Positions 53,783 to 63,940 of a stretch of 64,000 nucleotides of DNA are shown here, piece after piece (position 1 is the stretch's first letter; every line of letters starts with the position of its first letter). Below the pieces are notes generated by a model. The model made no database searches. It saw nothing but the letters and a program-made list of their open reading frames with translations, and was not told the DNA's origin. The translations under genes and the position numbers were made by a program. Where the stretch lies: positions 17,230,578 to 17,294,577 of the forward strand of contig CAMZMU010000071.1 of NCBI GenBank assembly GCA_947311845.1, in the 5' to 3' direction. The DNA is from Poa pratensis (lineage: Eukaryota; Streptophyta; Magnoliopsida; Poales; Poaceae).

Positions 53783-55661
53783 AACCGCGCCGACGTCCAC
53801 TCCCGACTCGGCTTACCCTAAGCCGCTGCTTCCTTGAGACGCACGGCTCGTCTTCGACTCGTCAACCATAACCGCTGTGGGGACCTGGCGTCACGGGCTC
53901 GTCTCCTTGGCCGCGTCGCTATCGCGCCGACGTCCAATTACGACTCGCTCACGGCTCGTCTCCGTGTCCGTCGTCGCGGTAAACCGCGCCGACGTCCACT
54001 CCCGACTCGGCTTACCCTAAGCCGCTGCTTCCTTGAGACGCACGGCTCGTCTTCGACTCGCCAACCATAACCGTTGTGGGGACCTGGCGTCACGGGCTCG
54101 TCTCCTTGGCCGCGTCGCTATCGCGCCGACGTCCAATTACGACTCGCTCACGGCTCGTCTCCGTGTCCGTCGTCGCGGTAAACCGCGCCGACGTCCACTC
54201 CCGACTCGGCTTACCCTAAGCCACTGCTTCCTTGAGACGCACGGCTCGTCTTCGACTCGCCAACCATAACCGCTGTGGGGACCTGGCATCACGGGCTCGT
54301 CTCCTTGGCCGCGTCGCTATCGCGCCGATGTCCAATTACGACTCGCTCACGGCTCGTCTCCGTGTCCATCGTCGCGGTAAACCGCGCCGACGTCCACTTC
54401 CGACTCGGCTTACCCTAAGCCGCTGCTTCCTTGAGACGCACGGCTCGTCTTCGACTCGCCAACCATAACCGCTGTGGGGACCTGGCGTCACGGGCTCATC
54501 TCCTTGGCCGCGTCGCTATCGCGTCGACGTCCAATTACGACTCGCTCACGGCTCGTCTCCGTGTCCGTCGTCACGGTAAACCGCGCCGACGTCCACTCCC
54601 GACTCGGCTTACCCTAAGCCGCTGCTTCCTCGAGACGCACGGCTCGTCTTCGACTCGCCAACCATAACCGCTGTGGGAACCTGGCGTCACGGGCTCGCCT
54701 CCTTGGCCGCGTCGCTATCGCGCCGACGTCCAAGTACGACTCGCTCACGGCTCGTCTCCGTGTCCGTCGTCGCGGTAAACCGCGCCGACATCCACTCCCG
54801 ACTCGGCTTACCCTAAGCCGCTGCTTCCTTGAGACGCACGGCTCGTTTTCGACTCGCCAACCATAACCGCTGTGGGGACCTGGCGTCATGGGCTCGTCTC
54901 CTTGGTCGCGTCGCTATCGCGCCGACGTCCAATTACGACTCGCTCACGGCTCGTCTCCGTGTCCGTCGTCGCGGTAAACCGCGCCGACGTCCACTCCCGA
55001 CTCGGCTTACCCTAAGCCGCTGCTTCCTTGAGACGCACGGCTCGTCTTCGACTCGCCAACAATAACCGCTGTGGGAACCTGGCGTCACGGGCTCGTCTCC
55101 TTGGCCGCGTCGCTATCGCGCCGACGTCCAATTACGACTCGCTCACGACTCGTCTCCGTGTCCGTCGTCGCGGTAAACCGCGCCGACGTCCACTCCCGAC
55201 TCGGCTTACCCTAAGCCGCTGCTTCCTTGAGACGCACGGCTCGTCTTCGACTCGCCAACCATAACCGCTGTGGAACCTGGCGTCACGGGCTCGTCTCCTT
55301 GGCCGCGTCGCTATCGCGCCGACGTCCAATTACGACTCGCTCACGGCTCGTCTACGTGTCCGTCGTCGCGGTAAACCGCGTCGACGTCCACTCCCGACTC
55401 GGCTTACCCTAAGCCGCTGCTTCCTTGAGACGCACGGCTCGTTTTCGACTCGCCAACCATAAACGCTGTGGGGACCTGCCGTCACGGGCTCGTCTCCTTG
55501 GCCGCGTCGCTATCGCGCCGACGTCCAATTACGACTCGCTCACAGCTCGTCTCTGTGTCCGTCGTCGCGGTAAACCGCGCCGACGACCACTCCCGACTCG
55601 GCTTACCCTAAGCCGCTGCTTCCTTGAGACGCACGGCTCGTCTTCGACTCGCCAACCATAA
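53783..55661. repeat. 199-bp satellite array, about 9.4 copies
   Basis: Units of 199 bp repeat from 53783 to 55661, with 'gagacgcacggctcgtcttc' landmarks at 53837 and every 199 bp after. The unit near 55270 lacks one base. Copies are about 95-99 percent alike by eye. The array is GC- and CpG-rich, unlike its AT-rich host element, and each unit holds two related half-blocks ('accgcgccgacgtcca...' and 'cgcgccgacgtccaatta...'). The repeated 78-aa plus ORFs are artefacts of the array. There is no obvious target duplication at its borders. Confidence 0.93.
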
Positions 55662-56628
55662 ATGTAATTATTTCATATTCTAAAACAAAACTCAACGTCC
55701 ATTGCATACTCATGTCACCCCATAATATGGGGAAAAAACATGGCGTTCATCAAAAGCAAAATTTAGCACTCATGCAAAAATATCTGAACTAAAGAATAAC
55801 ACTGAAGGCATGTCACAAAAAACACCATGGAGCTCTTAGTACAGTACAAAATTGTGGCTACCACAAAGTCACAAACCCTAGTTGAGCCGAACTACACATA
55901 AAGACATTTGATGGCTACTGCCTGCAACATACACGAGACCAGAGCACGAACTCTTATGCCCCAAACAGAGATAAACTACCAAAGGTAATCATTCAGGGGC
56001 TAGTTTAGTACATTCATCGGCTACTACACAGAAACAAACCCAAAAACAGAGGAAATCCCGACAAACTTCATAACATCAGCTATTTGACGAACCGGAATCG
56101 CCTGCCGGTGTAGATCGCGGAAATCAGACCACCTATGGGTCGCCGCACGGTACAAAGCTACAGATCTGGGATGACAGAGTGCAGTTCTAAGTCAGGGGGA
56201 TATCGGGGCCAATTTCAATCCCGCCGGAGCGACAAGATAACCGCGACGGAAGTATGGGGAGCTCTTAAATCAGGGGAGGCGACGAATGGGGAACCGAAAA
56301 GGGACTTGAGGCGGAGGAGCAGACCCGAAACGAAGAACATACCGCAGAGTTTGGGGGCAGTTTAATCCCGCCCGGCAGACGCGACAGCGGCGACGGAATC
56401 CATGGCGGAAGCTCGCGAGGAAGGAGATGAAAGGGGACGGGATTGAGGCAGAGACGACGACGCGGCGTGATTTCAATTTTTTTGAAACGATAAAAGGGAA
56501 TAGATGCCAACGTCGACGGGACAGAAAAGGAAACTAGTCTCGGTTACGAAAAAGGAAAGGGAATAGATGGACGGGGCCAGCGTGGACGGGACCACACGCG
56601 CAAGAGCGCTCGAGAAAGAGGCGTTTCG
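55662..56628. other. Right subterminal and terminal region of the Mutator-like element
   Basis: AT-rich sequence without genes runs to about 56100. A GC-richer part follows that on the minus strand looks like a leader (ATGGATTCCGTCGCC..., then a GTATG donor near 56345), possibly the promoter and first exon of the second Ulp1-like gene. The terminal inverted repeat occupies about 56480-56628. Confidence 0.45.
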
Positions 56629-56799
56629 CTTGTTGACGGTACTCTCACCAATAGCCTGGCGCAAAACAATTTCAATCTGGAGTGGCGGCCATTGCAACGT
56701 TGAATGCAGTCCCCTTAGTCTGATCTTGTAGTTAACTAGTACCGTCCAAAATTGGCAAATCCAAGCAGAAAAATAGAAACCTCCAGGATCCCATAGCTG

Positions 56800-59094
56800 C
56801 TCGTGATGAGAACCACAGATCAGCTCACGGCCATGCACATAACTTGTATCATCTGCATAAGTCAGCCCTCCAAACCTGCTCACCCAAGTTCCACCAGTGT
56901 AGCAGACAACCCAAGCTTGATCATGCACGAACGACGGCCATGGAATGGGTCGTGGCTTGACTTCCCCGTACTGTCGACACTTGCCAGTGAGGTTCCCGCT
57001 CCCTTCCTGTTCTAAACAACCACAAGAGTATCTCAATAGCAACCATGCAATTGCCCATTGAAAATATTCAACACCATGATATTTAGTACCTTCGAACATA
57101 GGCTCACAGCAGTAACATGACTTCGACACTTCAAGATATTGTGGTTGACAATTTTTCTGAACAATACTGGAAGATCTCAACAGGAAGTCCTCAATTGGCT
57201 CTAGTGCAGCACACATGGCATGATGAGTAGTAGCACAAGCAGTCAAACATTCCAAGTATTGCTACTGAATGGTCCAGCACAATCAAACTGATTCTTAAGC
57301 ACTTCCACCTGGATGCCCTCACGTGAACACTTGCCTGCTGCAGTCCGACTAGAGCAAAACACTTGATTCGACCCATGAAAATAATTCCAAGTTTTTGCAT
57401 TCCCAGACTTCTGATGGTCATGACTTCCTGATAAATCTGCATCCAATTGCTGCACAGATGCAAAAGCAATATCTCTACTAAGCACATAATCAGTTGATAC
57501 CCCTGTTTTCTCTCCCGGGTCCCAAGGCAACAAGGAATTGGGATGCATTGTGGTACAACCAAGACCAGAACACATACCATCGCATTCTGCATGAAGCTGA
57601 TTCACAGAGGAGTCGCATGTGACCATGATGTCGTGCTTGTTGACGATGCAATCCTCTTCGTCGAGACCGAGTGCGGCCAGAGTGCGTGGCACTGCAGATG
57701 TGCCAGTAGCGAAGCTATGATCATCTGCCACATTCCTCGGGGCAGCGAGCACGAGTGGTCGTTCCACCAGTGGCGGAGCTTGGGCCATACATTTGGGGGG
57801 GCAAATGGGCTGAGAGGGTCAAAATAGCAAGGTTTTGGGCTAGATTGGGGGGCAAGTGGGCCAAAAACTAGTGGATCCTTCACGAATTTTCAATGGGCTG
57901 GGGGGGTGGCGGCCCATTTGGCCTCCATGAAGCTCCGCCTGTGCGTTCCACGCTCGAACAAGCCAGCAGCTGCTCATCCTCGGGCGTCCCAGCAGTGATA
58001 GCGTCATCAGGTTTGTGAAGTGGCATCAACATGGACACCAATGGACCAGAGCCACTGAAGTCTGTGATATCGAGCATGGCCTGCGTAAGCCCGACCTTTG
58101 GCGCATCAGGCACAGGCTCATGGCAGACCGCATATCTGACTGTTGGTGGCGCCACCGTAAGGTCAGACCCTGCCGCTGGTTTGGTAGTCGACACTGGAGA
58201 GGTCGTCGGCGTGGTCGTAGGCAGTGGTAGGGAGCTGCCAAGCTGGCCCCTCTGCTGGAGGCGAGGTGCTGCAAGACGGATGCCACCCTCGTGCACCCCA
58301 TTGTCCACACACGTAGAAGGAAAATTGGCTGTGATTGCCAGTGGCGCTGCCGAGGCCCTTGTTGCAACCTTATCTCCTCCTGGGCAGTCAGTCGAGCAGG
58401 TAATGGGCACCACGAGAGCAAGCTTGGAGTTGTTGCAGATGGACTCTGCTCCCACTGCAGAGGAGATGGAGTCAGCTGCCCCCACCGTATTGACACTGAA
58501 CGGTGTAGAGTCCGCCCGCACCACAACGGGGACGTGTGAGGATGTCGGCGCACGCACATGGGCCATGGTGGTGGATAGGGCACCATGCGTGAGGGAGTTC
58601 TCCCCAGTTGAGCGGGCATCCGAGACATCCAACGGGGAGGTCGTAGTTGAAGTCACCACCGCTGGCTCGGGGTCGAAGCAGCGCTCGGGGACGATGACGC
58701 CATTAGTCGTGGACGGCGTTGGTGTTGCCGACGGAATGTGCGCAGACACCGACATGGAGATGGCACGACTTGGACATTGGGTCGAACATGTGGCAGGCGT
58801 CGTAGCAGAGATGTCAACACGACTGGATACGGCCTGGGGCTTGAAGGAGGCGCCGATGGTGGTCGTCGCAGCGAACTTTGCATGGCGCCTTGCCATCCTC
58901 TCCGCCCACACAGGGTCGCGTCTCGCCCTGTCTTCTGCGAGCTCGATGCGACGTCGTCCCGCCTCGCCGAACGAGCTGGTGCGGCGCCTTGCCGTCTCGT
59001 CCGCTGACTCCTCGACGGACGCATAGATCGATCTCTGGAAGGCCGCCTGCACGGTGGCCTCGATTGAGGAGACGAGCTGGGCTTTCCAATCCAT
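56800..59094 (-). pseudogene. Gag-like coding region of the minus-strand LTR element
   Basis: ATG at 59094 opens a frame (MDWKAQLVSSIEATVQAAFQ) to the hAT MITE at 57943. It resumes at 57759 (PLVLAAPRNVADDHSFATGT) to 57243. A frame near 57015-56800 ends EQLWDPGG, where the eEF2-like insert begins. The N-terminal third is helical and charged (DETARRRTSSFGEAGRRRIELAEDRARRDPVWAERMARRHAKF). The middle is Ser/Thr/Pro/Ala-rich. No zinc knuckle, protease or polymerase was seen. Such long low-complexity Gag-like proteins are typical of short non-autonomous elements. The plus-strand ORF 58031-59026 is a shadow. Confidence 0.55.
57768..57943. mobile_element. hAT-type MITE in the Gag-like frame (176 bp)
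   Basis: Ends are CAGTGGCGGAGC on the left and GCTCCGCCTGTG on the right (10 of 12 paired). The 8-bp duplication CGTTCCAC is at 57760-57767 and 57944-57951. The interior has G runs and 'gggcc' motifs and is non-coding. It interrupts the Gag-like frame. Confidence 0.88.
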
Positions 59095-59202
59095 GGATTG
59101 AGAGAAGGGTGGTGTCTGGTTCGAATTGGAATTGTGGGGAAATTTTTTGGCTGGACTTTTGGGAATTTCACGTAGAGGAATCGATTGGCTCTGAATACCA
59201 AA

Positions 59203-59481
59203 TGTTAACAGCACTCTACTCACATAGATCAATCTCTCATGGATTCAACTTACAAGCCATGGAATCACAGGTTCTAGGCTAGAGAAAGAGGAGCAGAGGA
59301 GGAAGAAGTACAGGAGACAGAAGCAGAGAGGAGGCCGAAGCCGTTCCGTTCCAAGCCGACCCGTTCATCGGCCCCTTCCCTTGTATTTGTACGCGCTGCC
59401 TTCTGTGGCTTACGATCAGCCAAAGCCCAATAGGCGAAGCCCATGGTCCAGCACATAGCAGTAGTAGGATGGTTGCTAACA
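59203..59481 (-). repeat. 5' LTR of the minus-strand element
   Basis: It is 279 bp and matches 38382-38660. The primer-binding site lies two bases internal to it (59187-59200). Confidence 0.9.
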
Positions 59482-59486
59482 TAACA

Positions 59487-59817
59487 TCCGGTAGCCGTTC
59501 GGCGGCCACCAGCTTCTAGGTCGCCGCCTTGTCTCATGTCCAGTAGTCAAGGCTGAAGACAGCTTTCAAAGGAAAAACAAAGGGAGAACGGCGTGTTGAG
59601 GTCGTGATGATACTGGTTTTTTTTTTTTGCGAAAGATGATACGATTTTTTTAATGACGATATGGAACTGAGAAGGAAATATGAAAATGACTTGGCAGTTT
59701 GGATTCGAAACAGGTTTACAGCGACGATGGTGTTGGATCCTTCTTTTGAACTTACAGAGAGTCCCTATCCTTCCCCAGACTACTCCATGTATGTATTTTA
59801 ACGGTTTTGGATTCTTA
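59487..59817. other. Spacer, nothing recognised
   Basis: Short sequence between the LTR element and the inverted duplication, with a T run near 59618-59630. No gene or repeat was recognised. Confidence 0.5.
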
Positions 59818-60650
59818 TATTGTTCAGAGTCCAAGTCTAAAAAGGACCGTAAGTTCCCCAAGTCTAGTCCACAAGTCTAATTGTCGCGTGCGATGCGATC
59901 AGAACTTGCTCTGACAAACGAGTTTGCCCTACCATAAGTCGATTGCGGCAGTACGTCTTATCATCAGGGCGGCTATCCATGGGAGCGATCCACAGAGAAG
60001 ATGAACCACGCGGCTGTGATCGGGAGAAGAATCCGTGGGCACAGGCCTTGGCGGTGTTCGTGATAATCCTTTACATCTTGTTCGGCGTCTTCGTTTCGTA
60101 CAACACGGAGCGTCCCGGATATTTTACCCGACTTCTGGGTGAAGCTGCCGCCGTCGAGGGGCTCGACCAGGCAAGTAGCGGCGCATCGCGCCCGCCGACG
60201 TTCAACATCACCCTCCGCGTCGACAACCGAGCCACAGAGCCATGGCACTTCACCGCCAAACGAATGGGACTGGCCGCGTCGTGGTGGCGTACCAGGGCGT
60301 GCCGCTCGCCCATGCCGACCTCCCCGAGTTCACCGTGCCGGAGAGATCATCAGCTCCGTGCCCATCGTCGCCACGAGCGAGGGACTGGGAATGCCCGACG
60401 AGCTATACGACCGCATGCAGATCCAACGCCGGCAAAAGGAGCGCGTGAAGTTGGCGGTGCATTTGACGCTGGATGGTGTGCTACTGTGGTGCACAGCGAT
60501 ATTGCACGGCGACCACAGGGGCCATTTGTCTGTCCAAAACTCTATGGTCCAACATTTTCCCGTACGGATCCCCGACAAAGCATGTACTACTATGCGTAAG
60601 TGTGTAACTTGCTTACTTTATATGAAACTTTAGATACTCGTCTGTTACGA
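59818..60650 (+). repeat. Left arm of an inverted duplication
   Basis: It matches the reverse complement of about 63105-63936, including upstream sequence ('ttcagagtccaagtcta' versus 'ttcagagtccaggtcta' and 'gtcgcgtgcgatgcgatcag' versus 'gtcgcgtgcaatgagatcag'). The arms therefore include promoter-proximal DNA as well as the LEA_2-like gene, pointing to a genomic duplication, not retroposition. Confidence 0.8.
59979..60601 (+). pseudogene. LEA_2/NHL-like membrane protein, copy 1, frameshifted
   Basis: ATG at 59979 (MGAIHREDEPRGCDREKNPW) is followed by a single membrane helix (ALAVFVIILYILFGVFVSYN, about residues 20-39). An LEA_2/NDR1-HIN1-like beta-sandwich then begins FNITLRVDN and continues, after two frame changes near 60262 and 60340, with VVVAYQGVPLAHADLPEFTVP, ISSVPIVATSEGLGMP and VKLAVHLTLDGVLL. 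The two breaks mean no full product. Proteins of this family sit in the plasma membrane or other membranes, with the sandwich domain outside the cytosol, and some take part in stress and defence responses. The second copy (63105-63718) lies inverted 2.5 kb away. Confidence 0.72.
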
Positions 60651-61391
60651 GAAATGGGATGTTGAACCATGTGTCTGATCATACTCATAGTTTAAAAAAC
60701 CGAGCCGGTAATTAAATCGTTGAGGCTATCGGTTCAGTTTTTCGCTATAGAGTCACCCTCAATTCTTCGCGAATGGATACCCAATGCTCAGCAATATCTG
60801 TCAACCGCGTGGTGTTTCGTGGTCAATGTGTGAATGCATGTTTGGTTGTGGGTTAGTCTGCAAGTAGCAATTTGTACTTCACAATTCTATCTTTTATTTT
60901 ACCGGTAAATCGGTTTGGCTAAATCTTGACGAGATTTTATTAAGTCCCATTCAGCTGAGAAATGTGCATCCACAATGGTTTAGGTCGCTTTCCCAGAGCT
61001 GTGCGCGCATTTTAGGCCTCCTTTGGTTTAAAAGAATTGTGTAGGATTTTTATATGATTTGGTTCTTTAGGATTTTTTCTACAAATATCGTTTGATTCAA
61101 AGGCAATCCTTTGGAATTCCTACAAAGGATTCCTTTGCAGTATATTTTGAACGAAAATTTCCTCCACTCCAACCTATTTTTTTAATTCATTTGCCTTTCC
61201 TGGACAATCAATCACTCAACGCATCTAAAATATTGTCGTTTCCAGTTATTGTCAGATTGAGGAAGACATCTCACTCTAGTCCTATGTTTTTCCTATTGCC
61301 ACATTATGAAAATCCTGCAAATCAATGTAGCCCTCAGTGGTCCCTATCCACATTTTCTTTCCACCGTACTAGTACAAGCTTTCCAACAGTG
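60650..61391. other. Spacer with a degraded DNA-transposon-like sequence
   Basis: A 'ggcctcctttggtttaaaag' phrase at 61015 and complementary-looking 'aggattcctttg'/'tttgattcaaaggcaatcc' text resemble the ends of common grass MITEs, but no clean right end or target duplication was found. The remainder is unremarkable. Confidence 0.35.
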
Positions 61392-61406
61392 GCGCTGATG
61401 CTTGCC

Positions 61407-62076
61407 ATCATGCGGATGCTTTTTTAGAGAAGCCGCGGGCGTTTTTATATTAGGCTTAATAGGGGAGAGTACATTGCAGGTTACAGCCATGGCAAAGAGC
61501 CAGGCAACAGCAACACCACAAGGCCGACTCCTTTTGGCGTCGGCACCCACACACATAAAATTGATCACTCTCGTGTCAGCCTACATCTACATGTTGCACA
61601 CAGTCTTCACTCTTCCACGATGGCCTCCAACACTCTCCCTACCAGCAGCGCCTTGTTCCGAAGACCCGCGCGTTGCGCTCAAGCCAAATGGTTCGCACAT
61701 CCAGCATGATCAACGAATTCGCCGCCTTCTGGTCCTTACTGCTCAGGTTTTGTACCGCCGCGGCCACCACATGGCCAAGGAGCTGTGTGCATCGGCACGG
61801 GGAGCGCCACCCCAAGCTTCGTGTTGAGCCCAGTCCAGATGGCTCCAGCGAAGCTGCATCGCACCGTCAGGTGCTCCATCATCTCAGCCTCCAATGAGCA
61901 TAGAGGGCAAAGGGTATGCGAGCGCCCACGACGCAGCCGCCTATCGGCCGTCCAACACTATCCCTCAACGCAAACCAGCATGTAGCTTGACCTTGAGTAG
62001 CGCGATCGAATGCCAGACTTGTGGCGCACCGGGCATGATAGTAGAACCCTCAAAGAATGCCTGGTAAGCTGTGCGT
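61407..62076 (-). mobile_element. 5'-truncated LINE fragment
   Basis: On the minus strand the sequence contains the zinc-finger-like end of a LINE reverse-transcriptase ORF (CPLCSLEAEMMEHLTVRCSF, about 61915-61855). After frame breaks come TIWLERNARVF and then a 3' UTR ending in an A run (T run 61419-61424 on the plus strand). GCGCTGATGCTTGCC is duplicated at 61392-61406 and 62077-62091 (15 bp), typical of target-primed insertion. A short non-A sequence lies between the A run and the left duplication. No endonuclease or core polymerase part is present. Confidence 0.75.
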
Positions 62077-62091
62077 GCGCTGATGCTTGCC

Positions 62092-63104
62092 GTGGCCTAA
62101 TTTAGCTTAGGCGCATCACTATCCTTGGTACTTGCAAGTATTCTCGAAGAGCCTGCATGTTTTGTGTAAAATATTCATCAATGAGAGAATGTACAAAATA
62201 GATGAACAATGCAAATTTTACCAAATAAACACTTACAAGCAAATCCGGATGGGCCAAAAGAAGGCAAAAGAATGCAATGGAGCCCATCGAGCAATCCTGG
62301 CTCCATGCAGGCATTCGTGACATGTTATGAATAAACAGTGTTAAACCGTATCCACAAGCTTATCTACATGTTGGGTGTAATATATCTATCAATGTAAGAA
62401 CGTAAAAAAATACCCAAACTTTAATGGGTAGTCACTTACCAGCAAGTACAGATTGGCCTACAAGATAAAGATTTTTGATGAAACATGCACACATGCACAC
62501 CTTCTCTTGTTTTTCTTATGTAGTGTCAACAAAATATGATCCCTATGACACAAGTATAAAGATTTTCGTTGGCTCCAGCAATACCTCCGATGAGCCGGAG
62601 CATGGGCTGGGAGACCATTATTTTTACCAACAAAATCAGCATCCGCCCCCACCATGATGTCGATAGAGAAAACTTGAAAACCTATAAAAACCAAAACCTA
62701 GGACAAAACATACGCATAAACTAGGACAAGATCTCCCCTACCCCTCACGACGCTAGGACGGTGATCGGAAGGGAAGAGGAGCGGTGGCTTCACCAGCGAG
62801 AAACTTGGAGATTGGAACCACATGTGGCGTCTAGGTTAGGAACTACTTCCGTGTGGCGTCCTCCTAAAAATAGAAGAATGTCCTTATTGACATATTCGGT
62901 ACTCACAAATTAACCCACCACCAAACATGCATACATCGTCCAGCAAAGACTAGACACGTCGAAGGAGAGGAGTACACAAAGCCATTTCGATTCATCTAAA
63001 AAAGCCAGTTTGATCACTAAATCAGGAGATCCGCTGAATCAGCCGATACTTGTAAACTGAGGAGGCTAAATAAGCTAGTTACACACTACATGTGGTAGAT
63101 ACTA
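62092..63104. other. Spacer inside the inverted pair, no gene seen
   Basis: AT-rich sequence with two similar 'caagcatttgtgtaaaatattcatcaat'-type phrases near 62155 and 62365 ('atgttttgtgtaaaatattc' and 'atgttgggtgtaatatatct'), a diverged ~215-bp direct duplication. Nothing else was recognised. Confidence 0.4.
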
Positions 63105-63718
63105 TTACATGCTTTGCCGAGGATCCGTACGGGATAATGTTGGGCCATAGAGTTTTGGACAGACAAATGGCCCCTGTGGTTGCCCGTGCAGTATCGCCGT
63201 GCACCACAGCAGCACACCATCCAGCGTCAGGTGCACCGCCAGCTTCACGCGCTCCTTCCGCCGGCGCTGGATCTGCATGCGGTCGTACAGCTCGTCGGGC
63301 ATCCCCAGCCCCTCGCTCGTGGCGACGATGGGCACGGAGCTGATCATCCCTCCCGGCACGGTGAACTCCGGGAGGTCGGCGTGGGCGAGCGGCACGCCCT
63401 GGTACGCCACCACGACGCGGCGATCCGTTACATTCGTCCTGGCGCTGAAGTGCCAGGGCTCTCTGGCTGGGTTGTCGACGCGGAGGATGATGTTGAACGT
63501 CGGCGCAAGCGACGCGCCGGTGCTGGCCCGATCTAGCCCCTCGACGGCGGGCAGCTTCACCCAGAAGTCGGTAAATATTCGGGACGCTCGGTGTTGTATG
63601 AAACGAAGACGACGAACAAGATGTACAGGATTATCACGAACACCGCCAAGGCCTGTGCGCACGGATGCTTCTCCAGATCACAGCCATGTGGTTCATCTTC
63701 TGTGTGGATGGCTCCCAT
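63105..63718 (-). pseudogene. LEA_2/NHL-like membrane protein, copy 2, frameshifted
   Basis: On the minus strand ATG at 63718 gives MGAIHTEDEPHGCDLEKHPC, the membrane helix ALAVFVIILYILFVVFVSYN, then a frame change near 63575 where two bases present in copy 1 are absent. The second frame carries FNIILRVDN, VVVAYQGVPLAHADLPEFTV, ISSVPIVATSEGLGMP, VKLAVHLTLDGVLLWC and a C-terminal RTDPRQSM before the stop at 63105. Apart from the single break this copy is otherwise full length (about 200 residues). Copy 1 is broken at different places, so each copy is intact where the other is damaged. Confidence 0.75.
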
Positions 63719-63936
63719 GGATATCCGCGCTGATGGTAAGACGTACGACCGCAATCGATGAAACAACGGGGATCGCCGGACCTAATATGTAGGTAAAAAC
63801 TCGTCTTCCACAGCGAGTTCTGATCTCATTGCACGCGACAATTGGATATACATACACATGCCTTTGTGGAATAAACTAGACTTCCGGAACTTACGGTGGT
63901 TCTTCCCTTCTTGTTAGACCTGGACTCTGAACGATA
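63105..63936 (-). repeat. Right arm of the inverted duplication
   Basis: The reverse complement aligns with 59818-60650. Similarity ends near 63936 ('ctctgaacg'). Small indels, such as extra 'aagggaagaaccacc' text near 63895-63910, separate the arms. Confidence 0.8.
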
Positions 63937-63940
63937 TAAG

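Larger units (their letters stand above)
41645..56628 (+). mobile_element. ~15-kb Mutator-like element with FAR1-type transposase and Ulp1-like genes
   Basis: CTTGTTGACGG (11 bp) is present at 41634-41644 and 56629-56639, on each side of an insertion that splits the eEF2-like TVNK codons. MULE target duplications are usually about 9 bp, so one or two extra matching bases may be chance. The ends are degenerate long inverted repeats. The left reads gcgggtctatcttacgagcg and the right (reverse complement) cgaaacgcctctttctcgag. Further in, both contain paired 'ctattcccttt' motifs (41790 and 41838 on the left; the complement near 56500 and 56555 on the right). Inside are a minus-strand Ulp1-like gene, a small plus ORF, a FAR1-type transposase gene, a second Ulp1-like fragment and a satellite array. 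This gene set is known from some plant MULEs. Confidence 0.75.
39018..56779 (-). pseudogene. eEF2-like gene fragment, split by two insertions
   Basis: Three minus-strand pieces carry elongation factor 2 similarity. Piece 56779-56640 reads EIVLRQAIGESTVNK, matching the family's ETVLRQALGE...TVNK. Piece 41644-41424 reads [12 protein letters not shown], then [18 protein letters not shown] and [21 protein letters not shown]. Piece 39204-39018 reads SFVQFYYEPIKQIVEICMNDQKDNLWPMMKKLG. All are hallmark stretches of the GTP-binding/domain II region, with part of the family sequence missing between FLVLQ and KKGTV. The pieces are separated by the Mutator-like element (41645-56628) and the TGAAAG element (39205-41423). 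Authentic eEF2 drives ribosomal translocation in the cytosol. This fragment cannot. The flanking 15-bp direct repeat (39003-39017 and 56780-56794) suggests a retroposed copy, though no A tail is visible. Confidence 0.75.
38382..59481 (-). mobile_element. Short LTR retrotransposon (Copia-like primer site), with 17.8 kb of nested insertions
   Basis: The LTRs are 279 bp each (38382-38660 and 59203-59481). On the minus strand they read TGTTAGC...GCTGTTAACA. The target duplication TAACA is perfect (38377-38381 and 59482-59486). On the minus strand, after the 5' LTR, a TGGTATTCAGAGCC primer site (59187-59200) matches the initiator-tRNA-Met type, with one extra base. A GGAGGGGGGAA purine tract (38661-38671) precedes the 3' LTR. 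The element's own interior is only about 2.8 kb (38661-39017 plus 56780-59202). It codes for a Gag-like protein and has no recognisable reverse transcriptase or integrase. It is non-autonomous. The insert 39018-56779 is flanked by a 15-bp direct repeat. Confidence 0.88.

Noticed and set aside
53834..55661. Repeated 78-aa plus-strand ORFs (MRRTARLRLANHNRCGD...) as a multigene family
   Set aside because: They are generated by the 199-bp satellite: each ORF spans a unit junction, overlaps the next, and has no promoter or codon-bias signal.
58031..59026. A 331-aa plus-strand ORF
   Set aside because: It is antisense to the Gag-like frame of the LTR element, which has a start just downstream of the primer site and fits the element's orientation.
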